In this document: positions 1 through 9,989 of the stretch, piece by piece
How the letters are laid out: every line of letters begins with the position of its first letter
Numbering within the stretch: the stretch's first letter is position 1
Assembly: GCA_031291075.1 (NCBI GenBank)
Contig: JARLJS010000054.1
Span: forward strand, 1 to 53,581
Direction: 5' to 3'
DNA from: Nevskia sp.
GTDB lineage: Bacteria; Pseudomonadota; Gammaproteobacteria; Nevskiales; Nevskiaceae
DNA: 53,581 nt
Made by a program: the position numbers and the translations under genes
Notes under the pieces: model-generated
The model's database searches: none
What the model was told of the DNA's origin: nothing
What the model saw: the letters and a program-made list of their open reading frames with translations, nothing else

Positions 1-137
1 AAATTTCTTCGTCATTCCCGCGCAGGCGGGAATCCAGTTTTCGATTTTGCACGAAGCTCCAAAGCAGAACTGGGTCCCCGCCTCCGCGGGGACGACAGTC
101 CCAACTTAATAAACGGATTTCCAACTCACCACACTAG
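1..137. mobile_element. MITE, right-hand part (copy 1 of 2)
   Basis: These 137 bases match 51432-51568 with a single difference (G at 116, T at 51547). The full copy there shows that this is a 167-bp element with terminal inverted repeats, so about 30 bases of the left end lie before the window. The interior carries two related hairpins, one near 15-35 and one near 75-103, and the whole unit is close to one long imperfect palindrome. It ends in CTAG at 134-137, abutting gspB. Confidence 0.8.
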
Positions 138-1018
138 TGTGTGACCGGGTACAGCACCTGCTGTCCCCGCCAATCGAACACGATCCCTTCCGGCACGATG
201 CCGATGATACGGGGGCCTTCCGCCAGGACGTCGCCTTCGCGGTAGCTCTTGCCGTCGATCAGCGCGAAGCGGCGCTGCGGGTTGTCGTTGTAGGCCAGCA
301 CGTCGATGCTGATGGCGGGGAAGGCGGCGCGGTAGCTTTCCGGCATCTCGTGTAGCGCCTGCCCGCCGGCGGGCGGAGCTGCCGGCCGGTTGCCTTGCGC
401 CATCGCCGTGGCGGGTGCGGGTGGCGCCGGCATGTCGTGGTCCGCAACTGCGGCCGGAGCCGTGGTTTCCGCGGTCTCGCTTTCGTCCGGCGGAATAGTG
501 CGCGTCGGTACGTCAGTCGCCGGCGCCGGTGCTGGCGGCCGGCGGGATACCCGTGGCGGCGGGGGCGGCGGCGCTGCCTGCTCCGTTTCTGCTTCGGTCG
601 GCTGGGGCGGCGGCGGTGCCGGTTCGCCGTAGACATCGTCCAGCGTCGCGATCTTGTTGTCCTCGATGGTCGCCGAGGCGGCGGGTGCCGCGGCCGCTTC
701 CTGTGTCGCGGCCGGAGGTGGTCCGGCCGGTTCCGGCGCGGGCACAGGTGGTGGCGGCACGACGGCGGCCTGGGGCGGTGCTGCGGGCTGGGCCGGCGGT
801 GCGCTTGCCACGGCGGTTTTGGGCGTGTGCCGGCCATGCAGCAGGGCGAACGCCACTACCGCCGTCAGGATGACGGCGCCCAGCCCGGCCAGCCAGGGGC
901 GTGGCAGCTGACGGGGTGCCGGTGTCGCGGCACCGCCCGGAACTTCGTCGAGCACCGACGCCTTGCCCTGCTTGCGCTCGCGTTCGGCGCGCTTGAGGGC
1001 ATCGAGTATGTAGCTCAT
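134..1018 (-). CDS. gspB: General secretion pathway protein GspB
   Basis: GspB (ExeB/OutB type) works with GspA in the inner membrane and periplasm to place the type II secretion secretin in the outer membrane. The 294-residue product opens with the family signature MSYILDALKRAERERKQG. A single membrane segment follows near residues 45-63, then a long Pro/Ala-rich periplasmic linker (about 65-215), then a C-terminal domain that starts around the LHEMPE motif and contains the IDGKSYREGD stretch typical of GspB. The ATG at 1016-1018 was chosen because it begins this signature and overlaps the gspA stop by 4 bp (ATGA); the frame stays open upstream but looks non-coding. The stop codon TAG comes from the CTAG end of the adjacent MITE, so a few native C-terminal residues may have been replaced. 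No other type II secretion genes lie in the window. Confidence 0.88.
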   Translation of the reverse strand: MSYILDALKRAERERKQGKASVLDEVPGGAATPAPRQLPRPWLAGLGAVILTAVVAFALLHGRHTPKTAVASAPPAQPAAPPQAAVVPPPPVPAPEPAGPPPAATQEAAAAPAASATIEDNKIATLDDVYGEPAPPPPQPTEAETEQAAPPPPPPRVSRRPPAPAPATDVPTRTIPPDESETAETTAPAAVADHDMPAPPAPATAMAQGNRPAAPPAGGQALHEMPESYRAAFPAISIDVLAYNDNPQRRFALIDGKSYREGDVLAEGPRIIGIVPEGIVFDWRGQQVLYPVTH

Positions 1019-2706
1019 CCGCCGTTCTCCGTCAGGACCGGCGTACCGCTGGCACGCCCGATATCCGACAACATGATGAGCGTGCGCGTACCGACCACGC
1101 CATCCGCTTCCAGGCCGTGCGCGTTCTGGAAGTTGGCCACGGCGCTGCGCAGCTCGGGACCGTAGTTCACCGGCACCGGACCGCTGAGATTCTTGCCCTG
1201 CGCCCGCGCCAGCCGCTGGCGCAGCCATACCACGCTGGGGCCCTTGGCGCCGGGGGCGATGCTGGTGGCCTCGGTCTCACGCTGCCACAGCAGCAGGAAT
1301 TCACCGCCCCACACGCCCTCGAGCTGCGACAGCGGCAGGCGCAGAGGGCCATTGCCGGTGTCGAATACCGCGCTGTCGGTGCTGAGCGAACGCAGCAGCG
1401 CGTACTGGGTCTGGCCGGAGGGCAGATTCAGGGTGAGGATGGCGGGGCGATTGAGCTGGGCCAGGTCGCCCCACTGCCCGCTGCTCCGATAGCACTCCAG
1501 GTTCATGCGCGACAGCGCGCGACAGACGTTCTCGCCGCGCGGGATCACGATCCTCGGATTCCACAGCCCGATCAGCCGGCCCATCACCAGCGGCAGCGGC
1601 TGCGCCGAGGCGCGCAGCGCACCGACGCCGGTGTCCATGGCGGTCGCCGGAGCCGGGTGCGGCGGAACGGTTGCCGCTGGCGGCGGTGCGGGAGCAGGCT
1701 GGGGCACGGTGGCGGCCGGCGGTGGGGTGGTGTCCGGCTTGCTCTCCGGCCGGTGTCCGGCGAAGCGGTCGCTCAGGATCACCGCCGCCACCACCACGGC
1801 CGATACCCCCAGCGCGGCCTCGACCCAGCGCATCGGCGGGAGTGCGGCCAGGCGCTGGCGCCATTGCTGCAGGCGGTCCCCGGCGCCGCCATGCCGCGGT
1901 TGGCCCAGCGTCTCCGCCGCGGCGTGGTCGATGACCTCGGGGGTGACGCTGCGGTGGCCCTTGGCGTAGGCGCCGAGCAGGGCGCGGTCGCACAGGATGT
2001 TGATCTGGCGGGGTATGCCCTTGGCGTAGTGGTGCACCCGGCGCATCGCGGCGTCGGTGAAGATGTCGCTGGCGCCGCCGGCCACCTGCAGGCGGTGGAT
2101 GATGTATTGCATCGTCTCCACCACCGACAACGGCATCAGGTGGTAGCGGGCGGTGATGCGGGAGGCGAGCTGGCGCAGGTCGGGCCGGGCCAGCAGGTCG
2201 ATCAGCTCCGGCTGGCCCACCAGCATGATGCGCAGGAGCTTCTCCTTGTCGGTCTCCAGGTTGGTGAGCAGGCGCACCTGCTCCAGCACCGAGGGGTCGA
2301 GGTTCTGCGCCTCGTCCACGATCAGCACGGTGCGGCGGCCGGCGGCGTGGGCCTGCAGCAGGTGTTCGTTGAGCGCATCGACCAGGCTCTTGATCGAGCC
2401 GGCCGGCTTGTCGTAGGGCACGCCCAGTTCGTCGCAGATGGAGGCGACGAACTCCATCTCGTTCTGGCGCGGGTTGTGGATCATCGCCACCTCGACCCCG
2501 TCCAGTTGCTGGGTGAGGAGGGTGCGCACGATGGTGGTCTTGCCGGTGCCGACTTCGCCGGTCAGCTGGACGAAGCCGCCGTATTGGCCGGTGCCGTACA
2601 GCAGGTGGCCCAGCGCCTCCTGGTGGCGCGAGCTCAGGTAGAGGAAGGCCGGATCGGGCGCGATCAGGAACGGCGGCTCGCGGAGCTTGAAGTGCGCGAC
2701 GTACAC
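1015..2706 (-). CDS. gspA: GspA/ExeA-type AAA ATPase with peptidoglycan-binding domain
   Basis: This ATPase partners GspB in type II secretin assembly, using ATP in the cytoplasm and binding peptidoglycan in the periplasm. The 563-residue protein has an AAA domain with Walker A GEVGTGKT at 50-57 and Walker B VLIVDEAQNLD at about 127-137. A membrane segment lies near 295-312, followed by a Pro-rich linker. A periplasmic region resembling the C39-like part of ExeA comes next, then a peptidoglycan-binding repeat near 495-555 (WLRQRL and GVVGTRT motifs). I chose the GTG at 2704-2706 because family members begin at this MYxxHF segment; there is no strong ribosome binding site, and the frame runs open far upstream antisense to astB. 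It is translationally coupled to gspB. Confidence 0.87.
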   Translation of the reverse strand: MYVAHFKLREPPFLIAPDPAFLYLSSRHQEALGHLLYGTGQYGGFVQLTGEVGTGKTTIVRTLLTQQLDGVEVAMIHNPRQNEMEFVASICDELGVPYDKPAGSIKSLVDALNEHLLQAHAAGRRTVLIVDEAQNLDPSVLEQVRLLTNLETDKEKLLRIMLVGQPELIDLLARPDLRQLASRITARYHLMPLSVVETMQYIIHRLQVAGGASDIFTDAAMRRVHHYAKGIPRQINILCDRALLGAYAKGHRSVTPEVIDHAAAETLGQPRHGGAGDRLQQWRQRLAALPPMRWVEAALGVSAVVVAAVILSDRFAGHRPESKPDTTPPPAATVPQPAPAPPPAATVPPHPAPATAMDTGVGALRASAQPLPLVMGRLIGLWNPRIVIPRGENVCRALSRMNLECYRSSGQWGDLAQLNRPAILTLNLPSGQTQYALLRSLSTDSAVFDTGNGPLRLPLSQLEGVWGGEFLLLWQRETEATSIAPGAKGPSVVWLRQRLARAQGKNLSGPVPVNYGPELRSAVANFQNAHGLEADGVVGTRTLIMLSDIGRASGTPVLTENGG

Positions 2707-2789
2707 GGTAGGGTCTGCCGACGGGTCGGGGCGCGGTCCAGTGCCGCGGGAATGCTGCTTTTTCCGGCGGAGTATAGCCGAAGGGCGAT

Positions 2790-3248
2790 TTATCCCTGCC
2801 GCAGCATGTCGACGTGCACGATGCCGTCCTCCAGATAGGGGGCGGCCACCGCGGCGAAGCCGAACCCGGCATAGAAGCGTTCCAGCCGCTGCTGGGCGCC
2901 GATGCGCAGCGGCTGATCGGGGTAGCGCCGGCGGCAGCCGTCCAGCGCCTGCCGCATCAGCTCCCGTCCCAGCCCGGTACGGCGCACCCCTGGCGCGGTG
3001 ACCAGCCGGCCGAGTGAGGCTTCCGGGTACTTGAGCCCGGGCGGCAGCAGGCGTGCGTAGGCCAGCAGGTCGCCGGCGGCGTCGCAGCCGCACAGGTGCT
3101 CGCAGCGGGGGTCGAGGCCATCCAGGTCCTGGAAGGCGCAGGCCTGCTCCACCACGAACACCTCGCTGCGCAGCCGCAGCAGGCGGTACAGCAGATCGGT
3201 GGACAGTTCGTCCCAACATAGCCAGCGCCAGACCAGCCTGGGGTCCAT
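2790..3248 (-). CDS. elaA: ElaA-family GNAT N-acetyltransferase
   Basis: This is a 152-residue GNAT-fold acyl-CoA-dependent N-acetyltransferase of the ElaA type. The family signature is visible: an LLRLRSEVFVVEQ helix near 24-36, the QDLDGLDP loop, the AYARLLPP strand, and the acetyl-CoA loop VRRTGLGRELM near 88-98, followed by RIGAQ and FYAGFGF near the C terminus. The substrate of ElaA proteins is not established. The gene lies 9 bp after astB and on the same strand, so it is probably the distal gene of the AST run. An 83-bp gap separates it from gspA. Confidence 0.88.
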   Translation of the reverse strand: MDPRLVWRWLCWDELSTDLLYRLLRLRSEVFVVEQACAFQDLDGLDPRCEHLCGCDAAGDLLAYARLLPPGLKYPEASLGRLVTAPGVRRTGLGRELMRQALDGCRRRYPDQPLRIGAQQRLERFYAGFGFAAVAAPYLEDGIVHVDMLRQG

Positions 3249-3257
3249 GGGAAGGCC

Positions 3258-4604
3258 CTAGCGTTGGAAGTCGTAGAGGCTGCCCAGGCCGAGCATCCGG
3301 GTCAGCTCGTCCAGGGCGGTGCGCGATTCGTCCAGCAGCGCGGGATCGGCGAGGTCCGCCAGCACCAGGCGGTCGCGGTAGTACCGCTGCGCCCAGGCGC
3401 GCAGGTGATCGTAGAGGGACTGATCCAGCCATACCCTGGAATTGACCGCGGCGCGCTCGCTTGCGTTCAACACCACCCGCAGGCGCAGGCAGGCCGGACC
3501 GCCGCCATTGCGCATCGACTGGCGCAGGTCGAAGGCCGTGTATCCGGCGATGGGGTTGGCCGGGTCCTGCACCAGCCGCCGGATCAGCGCCAGCACCCGC
3601 GGGTTCTCTTCGCATTCCTGCGCCGTGATGAGCCACATCGAACCGTCCGGGGCACAGACCAGCTGGCTGTTGAAGAAGTAGCTGCCCACCGCGTCCTCGA
3701 GCGGGACCTCGGCGGCGGCGATCTCCAGCAGGCAGGGCTGCACCGCGGCGTCCGACTGCTGCAGGCCGCCGCGCACCCAGGCGCAGACCGCGGCGGCATC
3801 GACGAAGGCCTGCTCGTGGTACAGCAGCACTTCGCGGTTGCCGACCGCGACGACGTCGTTGTGGAACACGCCCTGGTCGATCGCTTCCGGCCGCTGCTGG
3901 GCGAAGTGGCATAGCGCCGGATCCAGCCGGTGCAGCCGCGCCACCGCCTGGCTGGCGGCGAGCGTCTGCCGTGCCGGGTGGCTGTGCGGGCGCGGCCCTT
4001 CCTCGCCGGCGGCGCCGTAGACGAACAATTCCAGTCCGGCGGCGCCGTAGCTGGTGCAGAGCCGGGTGTGGTTGGCGGCTCCCTCGTCGCCCATCTGCGG
4101 CATGGCCGGCAGCGGCTGGTGGTGCACGAACTGCATGCTGTCGGGGAACACCGCCCGCAACGCCCTGGCGGTGGTCTCGGGCTCGATGGCGCGGTGCAGG
4201 TGGGTGGCGAGGTTGGCCGGGGTGAAGTGCACGCGGCCGTCGCCGCAGTCCGCGCTGGGCGAAACGGTGGCGGCGTTGGCGGTCCACATCGAGGAGGCCG
4301 AGGACATCGCCGCCAGCAGGCCGGGTGCCTCGCTCCGCGCCTTGCGCAGTACCGCTGCGTCGCGGCCGCCGAAGCCGAGGCGCTTGAGCGTGGGGATGTG
4401 CGGGCGTTCCTGCGGCGGCAGCACGCCCTGCGGCAGGCCGAGGTCGGCCAGGGCCTTCATCTTGTCCAGGCCCTGCAGCACCGCGGCGCGCGGGTTGGAG
4501 GGCTGTTCGGCATTGCGTGCCGAGGCCAGGTTGCCCAGGGCGAGACCGGCGTAGTTGTGGGTGGGGCCGACCAGGCCGTCGAAGTTGGCTTCGACCGTGC
4601 TCAT
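3258..4604 (-). CDS. astB: N-succinylarginine dihydrolase
   Basis: AstB hydrolyses N2-succinylarginine to N2-succinylornithine, ammonia and CO2, the second step of the AST pathway, in the cytoplasm. The 448-residue length is normal. The active site of the amidinotransferase-like fold is complete: Glu in [10 protein letters not shown] (about 174), His in GVFHNDVV (about 248) and the nucleophilic Cys in [11 protein letters not shown] (about 365). The N terminus ([16 protein letters not shown]) and the HFTPANL motif are also family hallmarks. Its ATG shares one base with the astD stop (TGATG), indicating coupled translation after astD. Confidence 0.97.
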   Translation of the reverse strand: MSTVEANFDGLVGPTHNYAGLALGNLASARNAEQPSNPRAAVLQGLDKMKALADLGLPQGVLPPQERPHIPTLKRLGFGGRDAAVLRKARSEAPGLLAAMSSASSMWTANAATVSPSADCGDGRVHFTPANLATHLHRAIEPETTARALRAVFPDSMQFVHHQPLPAMPQMGDEGAANHTRLCTSYGAAGLELFVYGAAGEEGPRPHSHPARQTLAASQAVARLHRLDPALCHFAQQRPEAIDQGVFHNDVVAVGNREVLLYHEQAFVDAAAVCAWVRGGLQQSDAAVQPCLLEIAAAEVPLEDAVGSYFFNSQLVCAPDGSMWLITAQECEENPRVLALIRRLVQDPANPIAGYTAFDLRQSMRNGGGPACLRLRVVLNASERAAVNSRVWLDQSLYDHLRAWAQRYYRDRLVLADLADPALLDESRTALDELTRMLGLGSLYDFQR

Positions 4605-6076
4605 CAGAGGCGCAGGCCGGGGGCGAGCTGGGCCGGCAGCTCGCAGGACGGCGCTTCGATCGAAGCCACCGGGTAGGCGCAGTAGTCGGCGGCGTAGAAC
4701 GCGGACGGGCGATGGTTGCCGGAGGCGCCGATGCCGCCGAATGGCGCTGCGCTGGAGGCGCCGGTGGTCTGCCGGTTCCAGTTGACGATGCCGGCGCGGA
4801 TGCGGCGGCGGAACTTCTCGTAGTCCTCGCGCCGGTCCGACAGCAGCGCGGCGGCGAGGCCGTAACGCGTGCGGTTGGCCAGGGCGATGGCCTGGTCGAG
4901 GTCGTCGTAGCGGTACAGCTGCAGCAGCGGGCCGAAGTATTCCTCGTCCGGCGGCTCGGCGACGCCGCCGACGTCGATCAAACCGGGGCTCAGGTAGGCC
5001 GGGCCCGCGTCCAGCCGCTTCATCTCCACCAGAGTTCTGGCGCCTAGCGCCACCAGGTGTGACTGCGCCGCCAGCATGGCATCGGCCGCGCGCGCCGATA
5101 CCAGCGGTCCCATGAACGGTTGCGGCTCCGCGTCATACGGACCGATCGCCAGCGCATCGACCGCCAGGGCCAGGCGTGCGACGAAATCGTCGCCGGCGGT
5201 GCCGCTGGGCACGAACAGCCGGCGCGCGCAGGTACAGCGCTGACCGGAGGACAGGTAGGCCGATTGCACCACGTCGTGCAGCGCCGCCCGCGCGTTGGCC
5301 ACCTCGCCCACGATCAGCGGGTTGTTGCCGCCCATTTCCAGCGCCAGGATGCGATGCGGGGTCTCGGCGAACCGCCGCGCCAGGATGCGGCCGGTGGCGG
5401 CGCTGCCGGTGAAGTACAGGCCGTCCAGCGCCGGGTGGGCCGCCAGCGCCTCGCCGGTGGCGCGTTCGCCTTGCAGCAGCGCCAGCACGCCGGCCGGCAG
5501 GCCGGCTTCCAACCACAGCTTGACGGTCTCCTCGGCGGTATGCGGCGCCAGTTCGCTCGGCTTGAACAGCACCGCGTTGCCGGCCAGCAGCGCCGGCACG
5601 ATATGGCCGTTGGGCAGATGGCCGGGGAAATTGTAAGGGCCGAATACGGCCACCACCCCATGCGGCCGGTGACGCAGTGACTGCACCAGGTTGCCGCCCG
5701 GCGTTTCGCTGCTGCCGGTGCGGGCATGGTAGGCGCGCACCGACAGGTCGATCTTGCCGATCATGCTCTGCACCTCGCCGCGGGCGTCCCACAGCGGCTT
5801 GCCGGTCTCGGCGCCGATCACCCGGGCCAGGCGTTCCTTGTCACGCTGCAGCAGCGCGGCGAAACCGCGCACGATCTGCTCGCGCTCGGCGAACGGCCGG
5901 TCGGCCCAGGCGGGGAAAGCGGCGTGTGCCGTCTGCAAGGCGTGCTCCACGTCGGTGGCGTCGGCCGCGCTGCCGTGCCAGAGCACGCCGCCATCGGACG
6001 GATTGATGCTGCTGAACACCGGGCCCCCGCCCGGACGCCATCGGCCGTCGATCAGCAGGGAAGGGTGGATGCTCAT
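4604..6076 (-). CDS. astD: Succinylglutamate semialdehyde dehydrogenase
   Basis: AstD oxidises N-succinylglutamate 5-semialdehyde to N-succinylglutamate with NAD+, the fourth step of the AST pathway. The 490-residue aldehyde dehydrogenase has catalytic Cys281 in SGQRCTC, general-base Glu247 in LEMGGNNP and oxyanion Asn149 in GPYNFPGH. The LPNGH stretch after GPYNFPGH is typical of AstD. The ATG at 6074-6076 overlaps the stop of the DUF218 gene by 4 bp and begins the canonical [13 protein letters not shown] start; open frame upstream is not part of this gene. Confidence 0.96.
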   Translation of the reverse strand: MSIHPSLLIDGRWRPGGGPVFSSINPSDGGVLWHGSAADATDVEHALQTAHAAFPAWADRPFAEREQIVRGFAALLQRDKERLARVIGAETGKPLWDARGEVQSMIGKIDLSVRAYHARTGSSETPGGNLVQSLRHRPHGVVAVFGPYNFPGHLPNGHIVPALLAGNAVLFKPSELAPHTAEETVKLWLEAGLPAGVLALLQGERATGEALAAHPALDGLYFTGSAATGRILARRFAETPHRILALEMGGNNPLIVGEVANARAALHDVVQSAYLSSGQRCTCARRLFVPSGTAGDDFVARLALAVDALAIGPYDAEPQPFMGPLVSARAADAMLAAQSHLVALGARTLVEMKRLDAGPAYLSPGLIDVGGVAEPPDEEYFGPLLQLYRYDDLDQAIALANRTRYGLAAALLSDRREDYEKFRRRIRAGIVNWNRQTTGASSAAPFGGIGASGNHRPSAFYAADYCAYPVASIEAPSCELPAQLAPGLRL

Positions 6077-6867
6077 GGGGCTCCTCCGCGCGGCGCGGGA
6101 AACCAGGCGTCGGTGCGGCCGAGGACGTGGTACAGCAGCAAGCCGATCCACTCCTTCTCGGCCAGGCCGACGCGGGTCAGTTGCACACCTGTTTCGAACG
6201 CGGCCCAGTCCTGGTTGTCGCCGATGAAGTTCACGGGGTAGGGCACCACGTCCCAACCCGCCATCCGGAAGCAGCCGACCGAGCGCGGCATGTGCCAGGC
6301 CGAGGTCACCAGCAGCCAGGTCTGGCCCGCCCTGGGGTCGGCCAGCTTCTTCGAATAGAGGGCGTTCTCCCAGGTGTTGCGCGACTCGCGCTCGAAAATC
6401 ACCCGCGAGGAATCGACGCCGAGGGATTCGAGCAGCGGCCGCACGAGGTCGGCTTCGCGGACCTGCCGGTGACGCAGCAGGCCGGTGCCTCCGCTGTACA
6501 CCAGCTTTGCGTCCGGATAACGCCGCGCCAGCGCGACGAAGCCGGTGATCCGTTCGCCCGCCAGATTCAGCGCCGGACGCTGCGGTCCCGGCGAATCCTC
6601 GGGCGAGATGGCGCCACCCAGCACGATGATGCCGTCGACATGGGCCGGCAGCTCCGTTACCGGGAAGCGCCGCTCCAGCGGCGCCGCCACCCAGTGGCTC
6701 AACGGCATCAGCCCCAGCGTGCCGACCAGCAGAATCGCCGCCAGCAGCAGACCACGGCTCAGGCCGGGACGGCGGCGGTGCCACAGGAGCGCGCCGAGCA
6801 ACAGCAAGGCCAGCAGCGTCCCCGGTGCCAGCATGGCCCACAGGATCTTGGAGACGACGAAGCTCAT
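6073..6867 (-). CDS. YdcF/ElyC-like DUF218 membrane protein
   Basis: This 264-residue protein has two N-terminal membrane segments (about 8-28 and 38-56) followed by a DUF218 domain. That domain shows the family motifs [10 protein letters not shown] near 78-87, the YSGGTG loop, ESRNTWENA and [12 protein letters not shown]218 proteins such as ElyC and SanA act in envelope or peptidoglycan homeostasis, and none is a known arginine-catabolic enzyme. The gene is nonetheless embedded between astA and astD with 4-bp overlaps on both sides, so it is co-translated with them. The placement is odd and may only reflect operon packing. Confidence 0.88.
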   Translation of the reverse strand: MSFVVSKILWAMLAPGTLLALLLLGALLWHRRRPGLSRGLLLAAILLVGTLGLMPLSHWVAAPLERRFPVTELPAHVDGIIVLGGAISPEDSPGPQRPALNLAGERITGFVALARRYPDAKLVYSGGTGLLRHRQVREADLVRPLLESLGVDSSRVIFERESRNTWENALYSKKLADPRAGQTWLLVTSAWHMPRSVGCFRMAGWDVVPYPVNFIGDNQDWAAFETGVQLTRVGLAEKEWIGLLLYHVLGRTDAWFPAPRGGAP

Positions 6868-7877
6868 GACAGCGGCACCAGGCGCACGCTCTCACCGGCC
6901 TCCACCTCCAGCGCATCGGCCAGTTCGCGGCTCAGCACGACCTGCGAGCCGTCCGGCGCCAGCGCGGCCATGGCGCAGCGGAACCCGGCCAGGCGGGTAT
7001 TGGCGACCAGGTGCGATGTGCCGGCGCCGCTTTCACCGATCGCAGCCGTCAGCAGCTGCGAGCGCCGGATGCTGCGGATGTCGGCCAGCGGCGCCTCCAC
7101 GGTGGGGCCGCCGTCGAAGATGTCGACGTAGCCCTGGTAACGGAAGCCCTCCTGCTCCAGCAGGTGCAGCGCCGGCGCCGTCTGCGGGTGCACCTGGCCC
7201 ATCACCGCCTGCGCCTCGGCCGACAGCAGCACGGTGTAGATCGGATGCTTGGGCATCAGCTCGGCGATGAAGGCCTTGTTGCCCATGCCGACGATGTGTT
7301 CGGCGCGGCCGTAGTCGATCGAGAAGAAGTGCCGGCCCAGCCCTTCCCAGAACGGCGAGCGGCCGAACTCGTCGGACACGCCGCGCATCTCGGCGATCAC
7401 CTTGGTGGCGAAGCGCTGGCGGAACTGCGCCATGAAGGCGAAGCGGCATTTCGACAGCAGGCGACCGCCGCCGCCGCCGCGGAAGTCCGGCGCCAGGTAC
7501 AGCGACACCAGCACGCTGGCGCCGGTGTAGTCGTTGGACAGGTACAGCGTCGGCGTGCGGCGGTATACGTCCAGCTCGTGGCTGGCGTGGACGGTGAGGC
7601 CGACGTGGTAGTTGTAGAACGGCTCGTCGAGGCCGCAGGCCGCTTCCACCGCGCAGCAGCCGCCGACGCGTCCGCTCTCCAGGTCCTGCAGCACGAACAT
7701 GTAGCGCTGGTGGCCGGGTGTCTCCGCCGCGGCCGCGAACGAGCGTTCCGACAGTTCGATCTTGCGTTGCAGGTACTCGCGCACCGGCGGCAGCGAGGTG
7801 AAGCCGGCGCCGGCGGTCTCCGCCATCTGCAGCAGGGCGTCCAGGTCGGCGGCACGGATCGGGCGGATGATCTTCAT
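6864..7877 (-). CDS. astA: Arginine N-succinyltransferase
   Basis: AstA transfers succinate from succinyl-CoA to the alpha-amino group of arginine, the first step of the AST pathway. The 337-residue length and sequence fit: [20 protein letters not shown] start, GAGFTSLPP, the NYHVGL motif, [18 protein letters not shown] at the acyl-CoA-binding GNAT-like loop, and the IDYGRAEHI and [11 protein letters not shown] segments. The ATG at 7875-7877 was chosen for the conserved N terminus. The stop overlaps the next gene by 4 bp. The gene follows the polysaccharide deacetylase by 8 bp. Confidence 0.96.
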   Translation of the reverse strand: MKIIRPIRAADLDALLQMAETAGAGFTSLPPVREYLQRKIELSERSFAAAAETPGHQRYMFVLQDLESGRVGGCCAVEAACGLDEPFYNYHVGLTVHASHELDVYRRTPTLYLSNDYTGASVLVSLYLAPDFRGGGGGRLLSKCRFAFMAQFRQRFATKVIAEMRGVSDEFGRSPFWEGLGRHFFSIDYGRAEHIVGMGNKAFIAELMPKHPIYTVLLSAEAQAVMGQVHPQTAPALHLLEQEGFRYQGYVDIFDGGPTVEAPLADIRSIRRSQLLTAAIGESGAGTSHLVANTRLAGFRCAMAALAPDGSQVVLSRELADALEVEAGESVRLVPLS

Positions 7878-7885
7878 GGCGTGGA

Positions 7886-8638
7886 TCAGGCGCGCAGGCG
7901 CTCGCGCAGGCTGCGCAGGCCCCAGGAGCGGTAGCGCGCCTGGATGCGGCGCAGCTCGAACGGCGAAGTGGCGGCGTCGTTGAGCCCGAACTGGGTGGTG
8001 CAGGCGGTGCGGTAGCCTGCCTCGATCACCAGGTCGCGCACCCGTTCGTTCCAGGCGCCGTAGGGATAACAGAAGTGCGCCACGGGAACGCCCAGCAGGT
8101 CCTCCAGCTTCTTCTTGCTGGCGGCGATCTCCTCGCGCGCCTGTGCGGGAGTGACCTCGGTCAGCCGCGCGTGGCTGAGGGTGTGGGAGCCGATCACGTG
8201 CCCGGCGGCGAGCCATTCGCGCAGCTGGGCGTGGTCCATCAACGGTTCGTAGGCTTCGCCGAGAGGCAGGTCCCACTCGTTGCCGCCGCCGATGCGGTCG
8301 GCCACCACGTATTGCACCGCCTGGAAGCCCTGCTCGGCGAGGGGCTCGAGGCCGTAGCGCAGCACGTTGACGTAGCCGTCGTCGAAGGTGATGCCGATGC
8401 GGCCGGGTTCGGTTGCCTGACCGGCCGCCACCGCGTCGAGGTCGCAGGAGCGATAGCCGGCTTCGCGCAGCTCCCGCAGTTGCCGCGCGAACAGCCTGTC
8501 GCCGACATAGAGGCCCTTGAGGCGCACGCCGCGTGGCCGCGGGCCCAGCTTGTGGTACATCAGCAGCGGCAGGCCGCCACCGAAGTATTCGCGGAATGGC
8601 GCCAGCGCCGCATAGGTGGAGGGTGGTTGGGCGGTCAT
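7886..8638 (-). CDS. Polysaccharide deacetylase family (CE4/NodB) protein
   Basis: This 250-residue NodB-fold protein has the CE4 metal site: TFDDGY with Asp86 and Asp87, and HTLSH with His152 and His156. A CYPYGAWN motif lies further on. There is no signal peptide, so it is probably cytoplasmic, unlike cell-wall deacetylases. Some NodB-like proteins hydrolyse amides or imides other than N-acetyl sugars. The gene sits between the M20 hydrolase and astA with gaps of 7 and 8 bp, which makes an amide-cleaving role in arginine or nitrogen metabolism conceivable; that is inference. Confidence 0.88.
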   Translation of the reverse strand: MTAQPPSTYAALAPFREYFGGGLPLLMYHKLGPRPRGVRLKGLYVGDRLFARQLRELREAGYRSCDLDAVAAGQATEPGRIGITFDDGYVNVLRYGLEPLAEQGFQAVQYVVADRIGGGNEWDLPLGEAYEPLMDHAQLREWLAAGHVIGSHTLSHARLTEVTPAQAREEIAASKKKLEDLLGVPVAHFCYPYGAWNERVRDLVIEAGYRTACTTQFGLNDAATSPFELRRIQARYRSWGLRSLRERLRA

Positions 8639-8645
8639 CCCAGGA

Positions 8646-9878
8646 TCATTGCCAGGTCAGTTCGCCGGAGGCCAGGCGCAGCAGCAGCAGCGCGCTGAGC
8701 CTGGCGCGTTCCGCCAGGCTCGCGATGCGCATCCACTCCCGGTCCGAATGGATCTCGCCGCCGACGACGCCGAGGTTGTCCACGTTGGGCAGGCCCAGAG
8801 CGGCCAGGTTGTTGCCGTCGCAGCAGCCGCCGGTGGGGCGGAACTGCAGCTCCAGGCCGAGCGTCGCTCCGCAGTCGCGCAGCAGGTGTTGCAGCCGGGT
8901 CATGCCGGCGCTGGCCGGCTTGGGCGGGCGGGTGAAGCCACCGCGCAGTTCCAGGGCATAGCCCTCCTGCCGGCTGGCGGCGTCGAGCAGTCCTTGCAGG
9001 TTATGCAGGAGCCAGGGTTCGTCGTCCGTCGAGGTGGTGCGCACGTTGAATTTGAGCACGCAGCGGTCGGGCACGATATTGAGCGGTCCGCCGCCGTGCG
9101 CGTAGCCGAGATTGAGGGTGAGGCCTTCGCGCCGGCCGTTCAGGTTCTGCAGTTCCGCGGCCAGCTTCACGGCCGCGGCGATCGCGTTGCGGCCGTCCTC
9201 CGGGTTGCGTCCGGCATGGGCGGCACGGCCGCGCACGATTACGTCGAAGTTGCCGCTGCCCTTGCGCTCCGAGGCCAGGCCGCCGTCGGCGTAGGCGGGT
9301 TCGTACACCAGGCCGAAGTGGTTGCGCCGCGCCGCCTCTGCCAGCAGGGCGGCGGAGCCCGGCGAGCCGATTTCCTCGTCGGGGTTGAGCAGCACCTCCC
9401 AGCCCAGGTGTTCGCGGTGCGGGCTCCGCTCCAGCGCCGCCAGCGCCAGCCACAGCACCAGCAGCCCGCCCTTCAGGTCGGCCACGCCCGGACCGTGCAG
9501 GCGCTCGCCGTCGCGGCGCGCGGCCTGGAACGGATGGTCCGTGCCGAACACCGTGTCGAGGTGGCCGCACAGGAATACGCGCAGCGGAGCCTGCGGTCGC
9601 TTGCGCAGGCGCAGCGCCGGTCCGAGTGGACGCTCGCGCCATTCGCCGCGGTCGTCGGTATAGCGGTAAGGGGGCACGGCGATGCGCTCGGCCTGTGCCT
9701 GCAGCGGTTCGAACAGCGCCTGCATGCGCGCGGCGCAGGCTTCCACCCCGGCGGCGTTGAAGCTGCCGGAGTTGATGCTGGACAGGTGCAGCAATTCCTC
9801 GCACGCCGCCGCGGCCTGTCCTTCGATCCACTGCAGGGGCGTGGTGCCGTTCGTGCCCTGGGGGAGCGGAAAAGACAT
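8646..9878 (-). CDS. M20 family metallohydrolase (ArgE/DapE/CPG2-like)
   Basis: This 410-residue M20 dizinc hydrolase has metal ligands and base at His106 and Asp108 (GHLDTVFG), Asp134 (GVADLKGG), Glu168-Glu169 (NPDEEIG) and a late His in GGEIHSDREW. A dimerisation lid (GRAAHAGRNPEDG) is present. The closest general type is carboxypeptidase G2/ArgE, enzymes that cleave N-acyl amino acids. It is the first gene of the minus-strand AST run. Because astE is absent from the window, this enzyme is a candidate to release succinate from N-succinylglutamate; that is inference from context, not from residues. It could equally be a general N-acylamino-acid deacylase. Confidence 0.88.
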   Translation of the reverse strand: MSFPLPQGTNGTTPLQWIEGQAAAACEELLHLSSINSGSFNAAGVEACAARMQALFEPLQAQAERIAVPPYRYTDDRGEWRERPLGPALRLRKRPQAPLRVFLCGHLDTVFGTDHPFQAARRDGERLHGPGVADLKGGLLVLWLALAALERSPHREHLGWEVLLNPDEEIGSPGSAALLAEAARRNHFGLVYEPAYADGGLASERKGSGNFDVIVRGRAAHAGRNPEDGRNAIAAAVKLAAELQNLNGRREGLTLNLGYAHGGGPLNIVPDRCVLKFNVRTTSTDDEPWLLHNLQGLLDAASRQEGYALELRGGFTRPPKPASAGMTRLQHLLRDCGATLGLELQFRPTGGCCDGNNLAALGLPNVDNLGVVGGEIHSDREWMRIASLAERARLSALLLLRLASGELTWQ

Positions 9879-9989
9879 GCAGATAGTCTACTCTGGGCCC
9901 GACCGCACCGGCTCATGCTGCGTTGCGGTAGCCTTTAAACTCGTCGCCTGGGCAACGCGTCAAACGCCTTTCCATCGAGGGAGCGGGAT

